DNA of 64,000 bases from the NCBI RefSeq assembly GCF_965138225.1, contig NZ_CBCSAX010000007.1; one strand, 5' to 3'. The notes below the pieces were generated by a model. It did not search any database. It was not told where the DNA came from and saw only the letters and a program-made list of their open reading frames with translations. Below, piece by piece: positions 26,001 through 35,221 of this stretch (position 1 is the stretch's first letter; the number at the start of each line of letters is the position of its first letter). The position numbers were made by a program, and so were the translations under genes. This DNA is from Helicobacter_D ganmani. Lineage in GTDB: Bacteria; Campylobacterota; Campylobacteria; Campylobacterales; Helicobacteraceae.

Positions 26001-27269
26001 ATGGATTTTTTAGCATTAAAGGGTGAAACGCGTTTGCAAGGAGCAATCAATATCGCAGGAGCAAAAAATTCTGCCTTGCCTCTCATTGCATTAACCTTGC
26101 TTACGACAAATAAAGTCATTCTTGAAAATTTGCCCAATGTAGTGGATATTAAGACATTCTTTAGTCTCCTAGATATGCTAGGTTGTCAAGTTTGCGAAAT
26201 AGATAGCCACACAACAAGTGTAGAAATCTCCAAACTCAACAGCACAAAAGCAACTTATGATATTGTGCGCAAAATGCGTGCTTCCATCTTGGTTTTAGGA
26301 CCGCTTTTGGGGAGATTTGGACATTGTGAAGTTAGTTTGCCTGGAGGTTGTGCGATTGGAGCTCGTCCAGTAGATTTGCATATTAAAGCATTAGAAAAAA
26401 TGGGTGCAGAGATTCGTATTGAGGGAGGTTATATTGTCGCAACCGCCAAAGAGGGATTAAAAGGCACAACGATTAATTTTGATAAAATCACGGTTACAGG
26501 AACAGAAAACATACTAATGGCAGCTGCAATGGCAAAGGGTAAGACAACGATTATCAATGCGGCTAAAGAGCCTGAAGTCGTCCAACTCTGCGAGATTCTA
26601 AAAGAAAGTGGTATGGAAATTAATGGAATCGGAAGTGATGAGATTGAAATCTATGGAACAAATATGGAAGGCTTAAAATTGCCAGAAAAAATTGCCGTGA
26701 TTCCAGACCGCATTGAAGCAGGAACTTACCTTTGTGCTGGAGCAATCACAAATTCTCAAATCACCTTGCACAAAATTAATCCCAATCATTTGGGAGCGGT
26801 CATTTCTAAGCTAGAGGAAATTGGCTTTAAACTTACTTTTAACCACGATTCCATTACAATTTATCCTGCTCAAAAACGCAATAGCTTTGAGCTTTCTACG
26901 ACAGAATATCCGGGATTCCCCACAGATATGCAAGCTCAATTTATGGCACTTGCAACACAATGTGAGGGAAGTAGTATTATTGAAGAAAGATTGTTTGAAA
27001 ATCGCTTTATGCATGTAAGTGAGTTGCAAAGAATGGGTGCAAACATCAGTTTGCGGGGAAATACTGCAACCATCTATGGAATCAGCGAATTAATCGGTGC
27101 AGATGTTATGGCGACAGATTTACGCGCTTCTAGTGCCTTAGTGCTTGCGGGTCTCGTCGCAAAGGGAGAAACAAACATTCATAGAATTTATCATTTGGAT
27201 AGAGGCTATGAAGATTTGGAAGCAAAGCTCACAAAATTGGGTGCTCAAATTTCCCGTTTGCAAGAATAG
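26001..27269 (+). CDS. murA: MurA, UDP-GlcNAc 1-carboxyvinyltransferase
   Basis: MurA adds enolpyruvate from PEP to UDP-N-acetylglucosamine, the first committed step of peptidoglycan synthesis. The 422-residue product has the EPT fold with the N-terminal GAKNSALPLIALTLL and the fosfomycin-target cysteine at position 117 in LPGGCAIGARPVDLH. Later motifs include VIPDRIEAGTYLCA and LRASSALVLAGLVAKG. The presence of cysteine rather than aspartate at the active site fits fosfomycin-sensitive enzymes. Length is normal. The gene is followed after 7 nt by rsmH. Confidence 0.97.
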   Translation: MDFLALKGETRLQGAINIAGAKNSALPLIALTLLTTNKVILENLPNVVDIKTFFSLLDMLGCQVCEIDSHTTSVEISKLNSTKATYDIVRKMRASILVLGPLLGRFGHCEVSLPGGCAIGARPVDLHIKALEKMGAEIRIEGGYIVATAKEGLKGTTINFDKITVTGTENILMAAAMAKGKTTIINAAKEPEVVQLCEILKESGMEINGIGSDEIEIYGTNMEGLKLPEKIAVIPDRIEAGTYLCAGAITNSQITLHKINPNHLGAVISKLEEIGFKLTFNHDSITIYPAQKRNSFELSTTEYPGFPTDMQAQFMALATQCEGSSIIEERLFENRFMHVSELQRMGANISLRGNTATIYGISELIGADVMATDLRASSALVLAGLVAKGETNIHRIYHLDRGYEDLEAKLTKLGAQISRLQE

Positions 27270-27276
27270 GGTAGCA

Positions 27277-28224
27277 ATGGATATCTCGCATATTCCTGTT
27301 TTATTAAATCAAGTCGTAGAATCTTTCCAAACACCCCCAATACAAAAGGGTGGGGTGCTAATTGATTGCACTTTGGGCTTTGGGGGACATAGTGAGGCAC
27401 TCTTAAGGGCTTATCCCAAACTTGAAATTATAGGAATTGACCAAGACAAAAACGCTATTACCTTTGCTAGTGAGCGACTAAGGGGATTTGGAAAGAGATT
27501 TTCTTATCAATTTGGTAGATATAGTGAAGTGCTAAGGCAGCTTTTGGAGAATGTGGAATTGTATAAAAATCTTGTTGGAATCTTGGCAGATATTGGTGTT
27601 TCCTCTTTGCAATTTGATGATAGAAGTCGCGGATTCTGCTTTGATTCAGAAACGCTTGATATGCGAATGAATCAAGAACAAATTTTAAATGCAAAAGAAA
27701 TTGTGAATCATTATACCTCCAATCAGTTGGAGCAAATCTTTAGAGATTTTGGAGAGATTAGAGAATATAAAAAGCTTGCGCGTTTGATTATAGAATCGCG
27801 TAAAATAGAGAAAATTACAAGCTCAAAAGCCTTAAGCTCTCTTATTTCCAAGCACTTTAAACACCCAAAGATTCACCCTGCAACACAAGCCTTTCAAGCT
27901 TTAAGAATCGCAGTAAATGATGAATTAGGAGAACTCAAGCGTCTGCTTGAAAATATAAGGAGTTGCCCGCTACAAAAAGGAGCAAGACTTTCTATTATCT
28001 CTTTTCATTCGCTAGAGGATAGATTGGTTAAAACTGCCTTTAAGGAATGGGAGAGAAAATGTATTTGCGGGAGTGGGGTAATGCGATGTGTTTGCGGAAA
28101 TAATCATCAAAAGGGGAGGAATCTCTACAAAAAACCTTTGTGTGCTTCTAAGGAGGAGATAAACGCAAATCCACGCTCACGAAGTGCAAAATTACGAAGT
28201 TTTGAATTTGGAAGTGTTGAGTAA
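27277..28224 (+). CDS. rsmH: RsmH, 16S rRNA m4C1402 methyltransferase
   Basis: RsmH methylates N4 of C1402 in the decoding centre of 16S rRNA using S-adenosylmethionine. The 315-residue product starts MDISHIPVLLNQVVES, typical of MraW/RsmH. It has the SAM-binding LIDCTLGFGGHSEALL, LADIGVSSLQFDD and the C-terminal FHSLEDRLVKTAFK plus NPRSRSAKLRSFE. I chose the ATG at 27277; the longer frame upstream overlaps murA. The TAA overlaps the next ATG in TAATG, so the FtsL-like gene is coupled to it. Confidence 0.96.
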   Translation: MDISHIPVLLNQVVESFQTPPIQKGGVLIDCTLGFGGHSEALLRAYPKLEIIGIDQDKNAITFASERLRGFGKRFSYQFGRYSEVLRQLLENVELYKNLVGILADIGVSSLQFDDRSRGFCFDSETLDMRMNQEQILNAKEIVNHYTSNQLEQIFRDFGEIREYKKLARLIIESRKIEKITSSKALSSLISKHFKHPKIHPATQAFQALRIAVNDELGELKRLLENIRSCPLQKGARLSIISFHSLEDRLVKTAFKEWERKCICGSGVMRCVCGNNHQKGRNLYKKPLCASKEEINANPRSRSAKLRSFEFGSVE

Positions 28225-28766
28225 TGGAATCCTATGAAAATTTGCGCTTAGAGCAAAAAGATAAAATACGAAAATGTAGCTTTTGGGAAAGATTCACCAA
28301 AAAAGAAAGTGAAATCTTAGAAGAAAATTTAGATTTTTTAGAAGAACGTTATCAAAAAACAAATCAAGATTCTGCACCAACAATTCAAGAAAATCTATTG
28401 TTTCAAGATTCCAAAGAAAATCTTGTCTTGTTAGATGATTTAATGTTGAAAACGAATTTGTCCTCTAATGCAGAGACGCAGCAAACAGCAAGCTTGAATC
28501 CGCAAGAAAAAGAAGCTGTTTTAGAAGTGGATTTTAGCTCTAAAGAGATTCCATTTAAGGTTGTATGTATGCTAATGATTGCAATGTTTGCAATCTTTTT
28601 ACTTTTTATGCCCAAAATTTATATTCGCAACAATATTTATTATACGAGTCGCAATTTGATTCAACTTCAGGCACAACTAGATTCTTTAAATGAAGAAAAT
28701 AAACATATTAAAAAACAGCTAGAGGATATTAAATTTAAAAATTTGACGCACGAATTAGATTTCTAG
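28224..28766 (+). CDS. FtsL/DivIC-like septum protein candidate
   Basis: This 180-residue protein has a long cytoplasmic N-terminal part of about 110 polar residues. One membrane helix follows (VVCMLMIAMFAIFLLFMPKI), then a periplasmic coiled coil (NLIQLQAQLDSLNEENKHI and onward). Topology and position straight after rsmH are those of FtsL, a bitopic division protein that forms a complex with FtsB and FtsQ. Sequence conservation in this family is very weak, so the name is an inference from topology and context. The cytoplasmic part is longer than usual for FtsL. Confidence 0.55.
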   Translation: MESYENLRLEQKDKIRKCSFWERFTKKESEILEENLDFLEERYQKTNQDSAPTIQENLLFQDSKENLVLLDDLMLKTNLSSNAETQQTASLNPQEKEAVLEVDFSSKEIPFKVVCMLMIAMFAIFLLFMPKIYIRNNIYYTSRNLIQLQAQLDSLNEENKHIKKQLEDIKFKNLTHELDF

Positions 28767-28799
28767 CAAAGGCTAGGAGAGGGCGGTTGTGGAATCCCC

Positions 28800-29834
28800 T
28801 TAAGCCTCAAACTTAAAAGAAGCACTCTTGGACGAATAAGAACCATACCACCACAAGCCAGATTCTGAGTTGTCAAGCTTTTTGCCTATCCATTGTGCGC
28901 TATATTGTTCGTAGGAGGTAGAAATTGTAAGCGTATTTGGACTTTTGAGCCAATCTTGGAGAATCGGGTTATTTTGATTTTCTTTATCTTTAGGAATCCC
29001 AACAAACATTTCAAGGCTAGAATTAATCAAATTCTGTAGGAAGGCCATTTTATCTTCTTTTGATGTTTGCAAATTAGAGTTTTTATCTTGTAGTGCTTTA
29101 GAAGCATCATTGGTTTCAAATAAGAAAAGCATATTGTTAAGCCTGTTTTGCAAACCCTCGCCAAAGTCGTTGAAATCTCCGTCAAAATCTATATTGAAAG
29201 TTTGTCCCTCTAAAAGATTTTTGAGGGCAGAGGAAATGGATTCTTGTCCATTAGTGAGTTGATTTTCAAAATTCTTGCCCAATGCAAATTGGTTTTGTGT
29301 ATTCATCTTATTACCATTTTTGTCGGTAAATTCCGCATTAAAGGTTGCGACAAAAGAAGAGGAATATTGCAAACTTTGTGAATATTCTCCACTTTGGCTA
29401 TTGTAGCTTAAAGTATAAGTGAGGCTTTGTGTAAATTCAATACTTGCAGTATTAAAGATTGAGCCTATATACACGCCCCCTTTAGAGCTACCCGGCGCAT
29501 TGGCACTTGAAGCGGGCAATTTGGAGTTTTGAATAATGCTATCTATCATCATATTGGCATATTCGTCGTATCCACCCTCTAGTGCGTCCGCTAGATTTCT
29601 CAACATCACATTTGCTAAACTATTTTGCGCTTTGTCTATGGGGTTGATATTCAATAGGCTTTGCTTGATTTCACTCTCCATTGTCGCTTTGGTGTCTTGA
29701 GTATTTGCCTTGGTATTTTTATCTTCTGTTTTGTCGCTATTGTTACGCTCTTGATTCACCTTTGGTTTAAGATTCTCAATCCCGCTTGTAACAAAAGGAT
29801 TTTTGAATAAATTATTTTGAAAAGAAATTGCCAT
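28800..29834 (-). CDS. hypothetical protein upstream of the dif region
   Basis: This 344-residue protein has no signal peptide and no membrane helix. The N-terminal 55 residues are charged and low in complexity (NQERNNSDKTEDKNTKAN). The middle has repeated Ser/Tyr/Gln-rich strands (TQSLTYTLSYNSQSGEYSQS) followed by FNAEFTDKNGNK, and the end has the aromatic-rich GLWWYGSYSSKSASFKFEA. I do not recognise a family. It diverges from xerH across the candidate difH site and converges with the FtsL-like gene. Confidence 0.55.
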   Translation of the reverse strand: MAISFQNNLFKNPFVTSGIENLKPKVNQERNNSDKTEDKNTKANTQDTKATMESEIKQSLLNINPIDKAQNSLANVMLRNLADALEGGYDEYANMMIDSIIQNSKLPASSANAPGSSKGGVYIGSIFNTASIEFTQSLTYTLSYNSQSGEYSQSLQYSSSFVATFNAEFTDKNGNKMNTQNQFALGKNFENQLTNGQESISSALKNLLEGQTFNIDFDGDFNDFGEGLQNRLNNMLFLFETNDASKALQDKNSNLQTSKEDKMAFLQNLINSSLEMFVGIPKDKENQNNPILQDWLKSPNTLTISTSYEQYSAQWIGKKLDNSESGLWWYGSYSSKSASFKFEA

Positions 29835-29945
29835 TTTGGATTCTCCTTGATGATTTTATATGAAATAATATCGTCAAAAATAAATAAAATCTTAATAGCT
29901 AGTTATCTATTTTTGATAGGGAGATAAGTGTTTTTAAATAAAAAA

Positions 29946-29969
29946 TATTGAAAATTATAGTTTTCAATA
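29946..29969. other. candidate difH chromosome-dimer resolution site
   Basis: Two perfect 9-bp inverted arms, TATTGAAAA and TTTTCAATA, flank a 6-bp centre TTATAG. This geometry is that of Xer recombination sites, and the GAAAA/TTTTC inner ends fit the epsilonproteobacterial difH style. It lies 84 bp before the xerH start. An undetermined base sits at 29975, just outside. Confidence 0.7.
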
Positions 29970-30001
29970 CAAAANTTAAAATTTTTGCCATAGATTTCTG
30001 C

Positions 30002-30007
30002 TATAAT
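30002..30007 (+). promoter_or_regulatory. extended -10 promoter of xerH
   Basis: TGCTATAAT (TATAAT at 30002-30007) lies 47 nt before the xerH ATG and just after the candidate difH site. Confidence 0.6.
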
Positions 30008-30053
30008 CAAAAATTCATTTTTTATTAAACTTTATTTTATTTAAGGATTTATA

Positions 30054-31118
30054 ATGCGTTATCCGCTTGATTTCAAAGATGATTTTCCCAATAATTTATT
30101 ATTTTGGATGGAACGTTTTGTTTATAGCAAACTCAACAGCTTATCCAATCATCAAGTAAAAGACAAAAAAGGAATCATTGCTGCTTTGAATTTATTAAGA
30201 CGTGGAATCGTAGAAATTAAAGATTTGAAAGAAATTTGCAAACAATGTCGTAATGCCGGATTAATTGGTATTAATACTTATATTCAACCGCTTTTAAAGC
30301 TTTATGATTACTTAAATTATTTGGGGCTTGCAAGCCTAAAAGAAGTAGATGAAGAAATGCTTAAGGAGTTTCTAACTATCCATACAAGTGCGCTTTCAGA
30401 TGCAACGAAAAAAAACTATCGTATGACGCTTTTAAATTTCTTTAGCTTCATTGATAAGCAAAATGAAGACGACGAAGGGGCTTCTTACAATTTCCATATT
30501 GAACTCAAAAATTGGGGTGGATTGCGCGGTAAAAGCGGACAAAAACTACCCTCTTATATGAATGAAGATGAAGTGCGTCGCTTTTTAAATGGCATTGATT
30601 GTTTTCCTTTTAAGCACGAATCTTTGGGTGCGCGCAATCGTCTGCTATTAAAAATTATTATTTATACAGGGATTCGCGTCAGTGAGGCATTGAATCTGAA
30701 AATCAAAGACATTATGCTAGATGGAGAATTTTTCATCATTCAAGTGCGCGGCAAAGGCAATAAGCCTCGCGTCGTGATGATAAAGGCAAAAAACATTGAT
30801 TACGATTTCTCAAGTTGGATAAACTCTCGTCCCAACGAAGTGCAAGATGATTTGGTTTTTTGCAATCAAAAAGGCAAGAATCTCACTCAAGCCTATGTTA
30901 GCCGCATTGTTGAACAAGTTTTGCTTACAAATGGAATCCGCAAAGAGAAGAATGGTGCGCATATGTTGCGACATAGTTTTGCCACCCTACTCTATCAAAA
31001 AAGTCAAGATTTGGTGCTAGTTCAAGAAGCACTTGGACACGCGAGTTTGGATACTTCGCGCATTTACACACATTTTGATAAACAAAAGCTTAAAAACACC
31101 ACAGAAATTATGAATTAG
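30054..31118 (+). CDS. xerH: XerH, tyrosine recombinase for dimer resolution
   Basis: XerH is the single Xer recombinase of Helicobacter and Campylobacter; it resolves chromosome dimers at difH near cell division. The 354-residue product has an N-terminal core-binding SAM-like domain (about 60-155) and a C-terminal catalytic domain. Catalytic residues are visible: R208 in TGIRVSEALN, the beta-hairpin lysine in RGKGNKPR, HMLRHSF, LGHAS and the nucleophile Y338 in RIYTHF. Length agrees with XerH (about 355-360) and is longer than XerC/XerD. A difH-like site lies directly upstream. Confidence 0.93.
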   Translation: MRYPLDFKDDFPNNLLFWMERFVYSKLNSLSNHQVKDKKGIIAALNLLRRGIVEIKDLKEICKQCRNAGLIGINTYIQPLLKLYDYLNYLGLASLKEVDEEMLKEFLTIHTSALSDATKKNYRMTLLNFFSFIDKQNEDDEGASYNFHIELKNWGGLRGKSGQKLPSYMNEDEVRRFLNGIDCFPFKHESLGARNRLLLKIIIYTGIRVSEALNLKIKDIMLDGEFFIIQVRGKGNKPRVVMIKAKNIDYDFSSWINSRPNEVQDDLVFCNQKGKNLTQAYVSRIVEQVLLTNGIRKEKNGAHMLRHSFATLLYQKSQDLVLVQEALGHASLDTSRIYTHFDKQKLKNTTEIMN

Positions 31119-31174
31119 CTATTATTTAAAATAAAAAAAAAGCCGATATATTCCTAAATTAATTCTTAGGAGCG

Positions 31175-31843
31175 ATGATGAATCCCATTAACACAAACAC
31201 GAGCGGTTATCAAGCAGCAAAGGCAAATGCAGCGGCATTAGGAGCAAAACTTGTCAGTTATTTTGAAACAGAGGATATGGCGGCAACAACTATTACAAGT
31301 GATTCTAAAAAACCACAAACCTTACAAGAATTGCAAAGCTATATCACTGAAAAATATGGCGTCAATCGTGCGGATAAAACAATTGAAGGAATCCCTGCAA
31401 CTCTCAATGTTTCCCCTACTTTCTTGCAAGAAGCACTGAAAAATCCAGAAAAAATGCAGTGGCTAGAGGAGAACTTGCAAGCAATGCAATCTTTAAATTC
31501 AAGTATGTTTGCAGGCACTCTCACGCAAGTGAGTTACAGCATAGACGCTAAAGGAGAAATCACGATGATAACAAGCGGTTCAAGCGACCCTAATGGAAGG
31601 ATAGCAAAAGAAAATGCGTCGCGCAAGCAAGAGGAACAGAGATTGAAAGAAAAGCAAGAACAAAAGCGACTAGAGGAGCAAAAAGCCTTGGAAGAATCTC
31701 TGCAAAAAGCACAAGAGGCGAAACAAAATGGAGATTCTCATTTTACTTTTAGCATTAGCGGGGCAAATATGCAGACAATCCAAAATAAGATTCAAGAATC
31801 CTTGCAAAACACTATGCAAAACCACTTAAATATGGAAGTGTAA
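31175..31843 (+). CDS. hypothetical protein downstream of xerH
   Basis: This 222-residue soluble protein lacks a signal peptide. It starts MMNPINTNTSGYQAAKANAA, has a folded-looking middle (LQSYITEKYGVNRADKTIEG, then NVSPTFLQEALKNPEKMQWL), and a strongly charged coiled coil (KQEEQRLKEKQEQKRLEEQK) before a short C-terminal part. Function is not recognised. The start has TAGGAG upstream. It is 56 nt after xerH on the same strand. Confidence 0.6.
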   Translation: MMNPINTNTSGYQAAKANAAALGAKLVSYFETEDMAATTITSDSKKPQTLQELQSYITEKYGVNRADKTIEGIPATLNVSPTFLQEALKNPEKMQWLEENLQAMQSLNSSMFAGTLTQVSYSIDAKGEITMITSGSSDPNGRIAKENASRKQEEQRLKEKQEQKRLEEQKALEESLQKAQEAKQNGDSHFTFSISGANMQTIQNKIQESLQNTMQNHLNMEV

Positions 31844-32004
31844 GGTTATGAATCCTTAAATTCGGGTTTCCCTCGTTTTTGTGTGTATCCTATTTAGTGG
31901 AATTTGGATTTGCAGGTGAGTGAGTTGCTAACACAACACATATTTCGGCTTTGCCTCGCAAGGAAATAGAATCCGCAAGGACATAGCAAAAGTGTAAGAT
32001 ATAG

Positions 32005-33537
32005 TTAATGCAAAAAGTGTCGTTTGCCTGTGAAATAAAGTGCGATTCCATATGTGTTTGCGCACTCCACCACTTCCTCATCTCGGATACTTCCTCCGGG
32101 TTCAATGATTGCACTCACACCTACTTTATGTGCTTCTTCAATGCTATCTTTAAAAGGAAAAAACGCCTCACTTGCCAAAACACAACCCCTTAAGTCAAGC
32201 CCCATTTCTTGTGCTTTTTTGATTGCAGCTTTTGCGGCATCTACGCGACTTGTCATTCCCATACCCACAGCAACCATTGCGGAATTCTTGACATACACAA
32301 CACAATTTGATTTCACAAAACTCGCGACTTTGTAGGCAATCTCCAAATCTTGTATTTGTGATTCACTCGCCTGTGTTTTGCTCACACACTTGGCGTTTTT
32401 GACTTCATTTTCTGTAATGGAATCGGAATCTTGTAAGACGAACCCACCCTCAATATGTTTGAAATCTTGCGTATCTTTTGGAATTTCTAAATAATCCCCG
32501 CCACAAACAAAAAGTTTGATTTTTTTCTTTGTCTCAAAGAGCGCTAAGGCTTCTTGCGTAATTTGCGGTGCAACTAACACCTCAATAAAAATCTTGTTTA
32601 TTTCTTGGGCTAGCTCTAAATCCACGATTCCATTGACTGCCACGACACCACCAAAGGCAGAGACGGAATCGCACTTTAATGCTTGTATGTAGGATTCTAT
32701 CAAAGTGTCTTTTAGCGCAAATCCACAAGGGTTAGCGTGTTTGATGATACAGACACAAGGACGCTTGCCGAAGCTAGAGGCAATTTTCACCGCACTATTA
32801 ATGTCTGTGAGATTGTTAAAACTCACTTCACCTTTAAGCGCTTGAAAAGTCTTGGAATAAAAATCTTTAAACTCATAATACGCACCTTTTTGATGTGGAT
32901 TCTCTCCATAACGCGTTGGGGCAACAAGCTTTCCAGCAATAAAATGAGATTCTCCAAATCCGTCATTGAATCGCTTATTCATATAATTTGCAATAGTGCA
33001 ATCATAATGCGCAGTATGCTCGTAAGCCTTAATCATCATCTTTTGACGAAATTCCAATGTATTTTGGTTGTTTTGAAGCCGCATTAAGACTTCGTTGTAA
33101 TCCGCAGGATTCGTGAGGATTAGCACGGATTCAAAATTCTTTGCCGCAGCACGCACCATTGAAGGTCCGCCAATATCTATGTTTTCAATGATTTCTCCAA
33201 AATCCTCTGTGCGCTCTATCGTGGCTTTGAAAGGATAAAGATTAACACAGACTAAAGAAATATCACGGATTCCAAACTCTTGCGCCTTTACTCTATCCTC
33301 TGCGTTCTCCCGCCGATAAAGAATCCCGCCGTGAATTTTTGGGTGCAAAGTCTTGACTCTCCCATCAAACATTTCTGGACTTTGCGTGTATTTTGCGACA
33401 TCTAATGCCTGAATATTGTTTTCTTGCAAAACCTTTAATGTCCCGCCTGTGGATAGAATCTCATAGCCAAGATTTAACAAGCCTTTTGCAAACTCTACAA
33501 TTCCGCTTTTATCACTTACACTTAAAAGTGCCGTCAT
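32005..33537 (-). CDS. purH: PurH, AICAR formyltransferase/IMP cyclohydrolase
   Basis: PurH carries out the last two steps of purine synthesis, formylating AICAR and closing the ring to IMP. The 510-residue product has the N-terminal methylglyoxal-synthase-like cyclohydrolase domain (LLSVSDKSGIVEFAKGL, VNLYPFKATI, IDIGGPSMVRAAAKN). The C-terminal transformylase domain shows FNNLTDINSA, CIIKHANPCGFA, VGMGMTSRVDAAKAA and the end PGGSIRDEEVVE. Length is normal. The stop codon is 162 bp from the hypothetical gene at 31175-31843; this gap has no gene. Confidence 0.97.
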   Translation of the reverse strand: MTALLSVSDKSGIVEFAKGLLNLGYEILSTGGTLKVLQENNIQALDVAKYTQSPEMFDGRVKTLHPKIHGGILYRRENAEDRVKAQEFGIRDISLVCVNLYPFKATIERTEDFGEIIENIDIGGPSMVRAAAKNFESVLILTNPADYNEVLMRLQNNQNTLEFRQKMMIKAYEHTAHYDCTIANYMNKRFNDGFGESHFIAGKLVAPTRYGENPHQKGAYYEFKDFYSKTFQALKGEVSFNNLTDINSAVKIASSFGKRPCVCIIKHANPCGFALKDTLIESYIQALKCDSVSAFGGVVAVNGIVDLELAQEINKIFIEVLVAPQITQEALALFETKKKIKLFVCGGDYLEIPKDTQDFKHIEGGFVLQDSDSITENEVKNAKCVSKTQASESQIQDLEIAYKVASFVKSNCVVYVKNSAMVAVGMGMTSRVDAAKAAIKKAQEMGLDLRGCVLASEAFFPFKDSIEEAHKVGVSAIIEPGGSIRDEEVVECANTYGIALYFTGKRHFLH

Positions 33538-33559
33538 CTTTACTCCTTCTTTATTAGAT

Positions 33560-34633
33560 TTATGCCTTTATCATTTTAAATAATGCCCAAAAACTTACTA
33601 AACATAGCATAAAAATAGGCAATAAAATGCTAAATTCTGGCTGCAATAAACCACTAATAGATAATCTTGAAAAACTAAAAAAGATTCCCCAACTCATTAA
33701 AACCGCTAAAATCATTTCCAAGGTAATGAGGCTTAGATTTGCGTAACGATTAGAGTTTGGAGTAAAATTAGCGAGACAAATCATTGCAAGAGGTGCAAAA
33801 AGCGGAAAAAAGATTAAATTATAAAGTAATCCGCGAATTTTTTGTGTATTAACCCCCTGTTCTTTTAAAAGCATAATTGCTTCGTATGCGTCAATAATGG
33901 AGATATTACCCTTTCTTTCATAAATATTTTCCAAAATTTTGGGTTTAAAGCCATGCAAGGTTGTATAACTCTCTTCGTTTTGAATGGTCAGCGGATTTTG
34001 CCCAATCTGCAAAATGTTATCAAAATTTGTAATCGTAACATTTTGCAGATTCCATTCTTCCCCATTAAAAACCGCTTTTTGAGATTCTATCATACGCAAA
34101 ATTAGGCTGTTGTCTGTGTTAAACTCATAAATCTGCACATTCTCTGCACTTTGTAATAAGGGAAAAATCTTTTCAAAGTAAATATAAGTATTGTTGTATT
34201 TCACAAATAAATCCCTTTTGACATTACCTAAGAAACCTTCATTAATAATCAAATCTACCTGCTCTTTTGCATAGGCAAAAGATGTTGCATTAAACGCAAT
34301 AAAACAAAAAGTCATTAAAAAACTAAGCATAAAAATTGGCAAAAAAATCTTAATTTTTGAATAACCAAGTGCTAAAAATGCAGTCCATTGTGAATTTTTA
34401 AGTAAAACAATCATAAGCACAATTTGTGCTAAAATCAAAGAAAGTGGCAAGATAAATTGACTCGCATACATAAAATCATAAACCAACAAAAGCACGATTA
34501 AATTCGCAGAATTCGGAAGCTCATCTAAATACTTTACTAAATCAATCACAACGAAAAAACATTCTAATGAAACAAACAAAAAGAAAAAATATTTTAAATA
34601 CAAGAATCCAATATAACGAAAAAATAAGCTCAT
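33560..34633 (-). CDS. LptF/LptG family permease
   Basis: This 357-residue inner-membrane protein belongs to the YjgP/YjgQ family, whose members LptF and LptG form the transmembrane part of the lipopolysaccharide export ABC transporter. Three N-terminal membrane helices (including FFFLFVSLECFFVVIDLVKY), a periplasmic beta-jellyroll of about 180 residues and three C-terminal helices are visible. Which of the two paralogues it is cannot be decided safely. Its ATG overlaps the pth stop by 4 nt. The order tal-rplY-pth-permease is the same as in H. pylori. Confidence 0.85.
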   Translation of the reverse strand: MSLFFRYIGFLYLKYFFFLFVSLECFFVVIDLVKYLDELPNSANLIVLLLVYDFMYASQFILPLSLILAQIVLMIVLLKNSQWTAFLALGYSKIKIFLPIFMLSFLMTFCFIAFNATSFAYAKEQVDLIINEGFLGNVKRDLFVKYNNTYIYFEKIFPLLQSAENVQIYEFNTDNSLILRMIESQKAVFNGEEWNLQNVTITNFDNILQIGQNPLTIQNEESYTTLHGFKPKILENIYERKGNISIIDAYEAIMLLKEQGVNTQKIRGLLYNLIFFPLFAPLAMICLANFTPNSNRYANLSLITLEMILAVLMSWGIFFSFSRLSISGLLQPEFSILLPIFMLCLVSFWALFKMIKA

Positions 34634-35217
34634 TTAACTTCTTTGTTTTGGGGTTGCGGTGTTAAAGTCAAGAGGCTAGAGATTCTATTAGCTAGTTCTT
34701 TGGGGGATTCTAATTGTGTAATTTCTAATGCCGCTTTTGTGCAATGTGCAATTAAAGCAGGATTTGCTGCTTGCTCTTGTGAATCAAAATCACTTAAAAC
34801 CCAATGCGTTACTTGCTCTTTTACTATGGGTTTGCCTATTCCATAGCGAATCCTATAATATTCATTGCCACATAAAGCATCAATGGATTTTAATCCATTG
34901 TGCCCCCCACTTCCTCCACCAAATTTAAATTTCACTGCTCCAAAAGGCAAATCTAGCTCATCGTGAATGACTAGAAATTCATTGATTTTATAAAAATTTC
35001 TAACACTTTGCACGGATTCTCCCGATAAATTCATAAAAGTTTGAGGTTTTAAGAGGATAGTTTGATTTGATTTATAAACTTCACCTTGAAAGCTTTTATC
35101 ACTTTGCTTTGTGGCATTAAGGGAATAGATTAAGGAATCCACGACTTTAAAGCCGATATTGTGTCTGTTGTTTTGATATTTTTGACCCGGATTCCCTAAA
35201 CCTACAATGAGAAACAT
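34630..35217 (-). CDS. pth: Pth, peptidyl-tRNA hydrolase
   Basis: Pth releases tRNA from peptidyl-tRNAs that drop off ribosomes and is essential. The 195-residue product shows the N-terminal VGLGNPGQKYQNNRHNIGFK with the catalytic histidine, KPQTFMNLSGESV, the catalytic aspartate in VIHDELDLPFG and GGGSGGHNGLKSI. Length is normal. It starts 4 nt after the rplY stop and overlaps the permease gene by 4 nt, forming a compact operon. Confidence 0.97.
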   Translation of the reverse strand: MFLIVGLGNPGQKYQNNRHNIGFKVVDSLIYSLNATKQSDKSFQGEVYKSNQTILLKPQTFMNLSGESVQSVRNFYKINEFLVIHDELDLPFGAVKFKFGGGSGGHNGLKSIDALCGNEYYRIRYGIGKPIVKEQVTHWVLSDFDSQEQAANPALIAHCTKAALEITQLESPKELANRISSLLTLTPQPQNKEVK

Positions 35218-35221
35218 TTTA

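Noticed and set aside
31844..32004. Possible mobile element remnant between the hypothetical gene and purH
   Set aside because: Phrases such as GCAAGGAC recur near 11260 and 4260, but the similarity is too short and uneven to call a repeat family.
32737..33087. 116-residue plus-strand frame opposite purH
   Set aside because: It is antisense to a well-supported enzyme gene and has no start signal or family.
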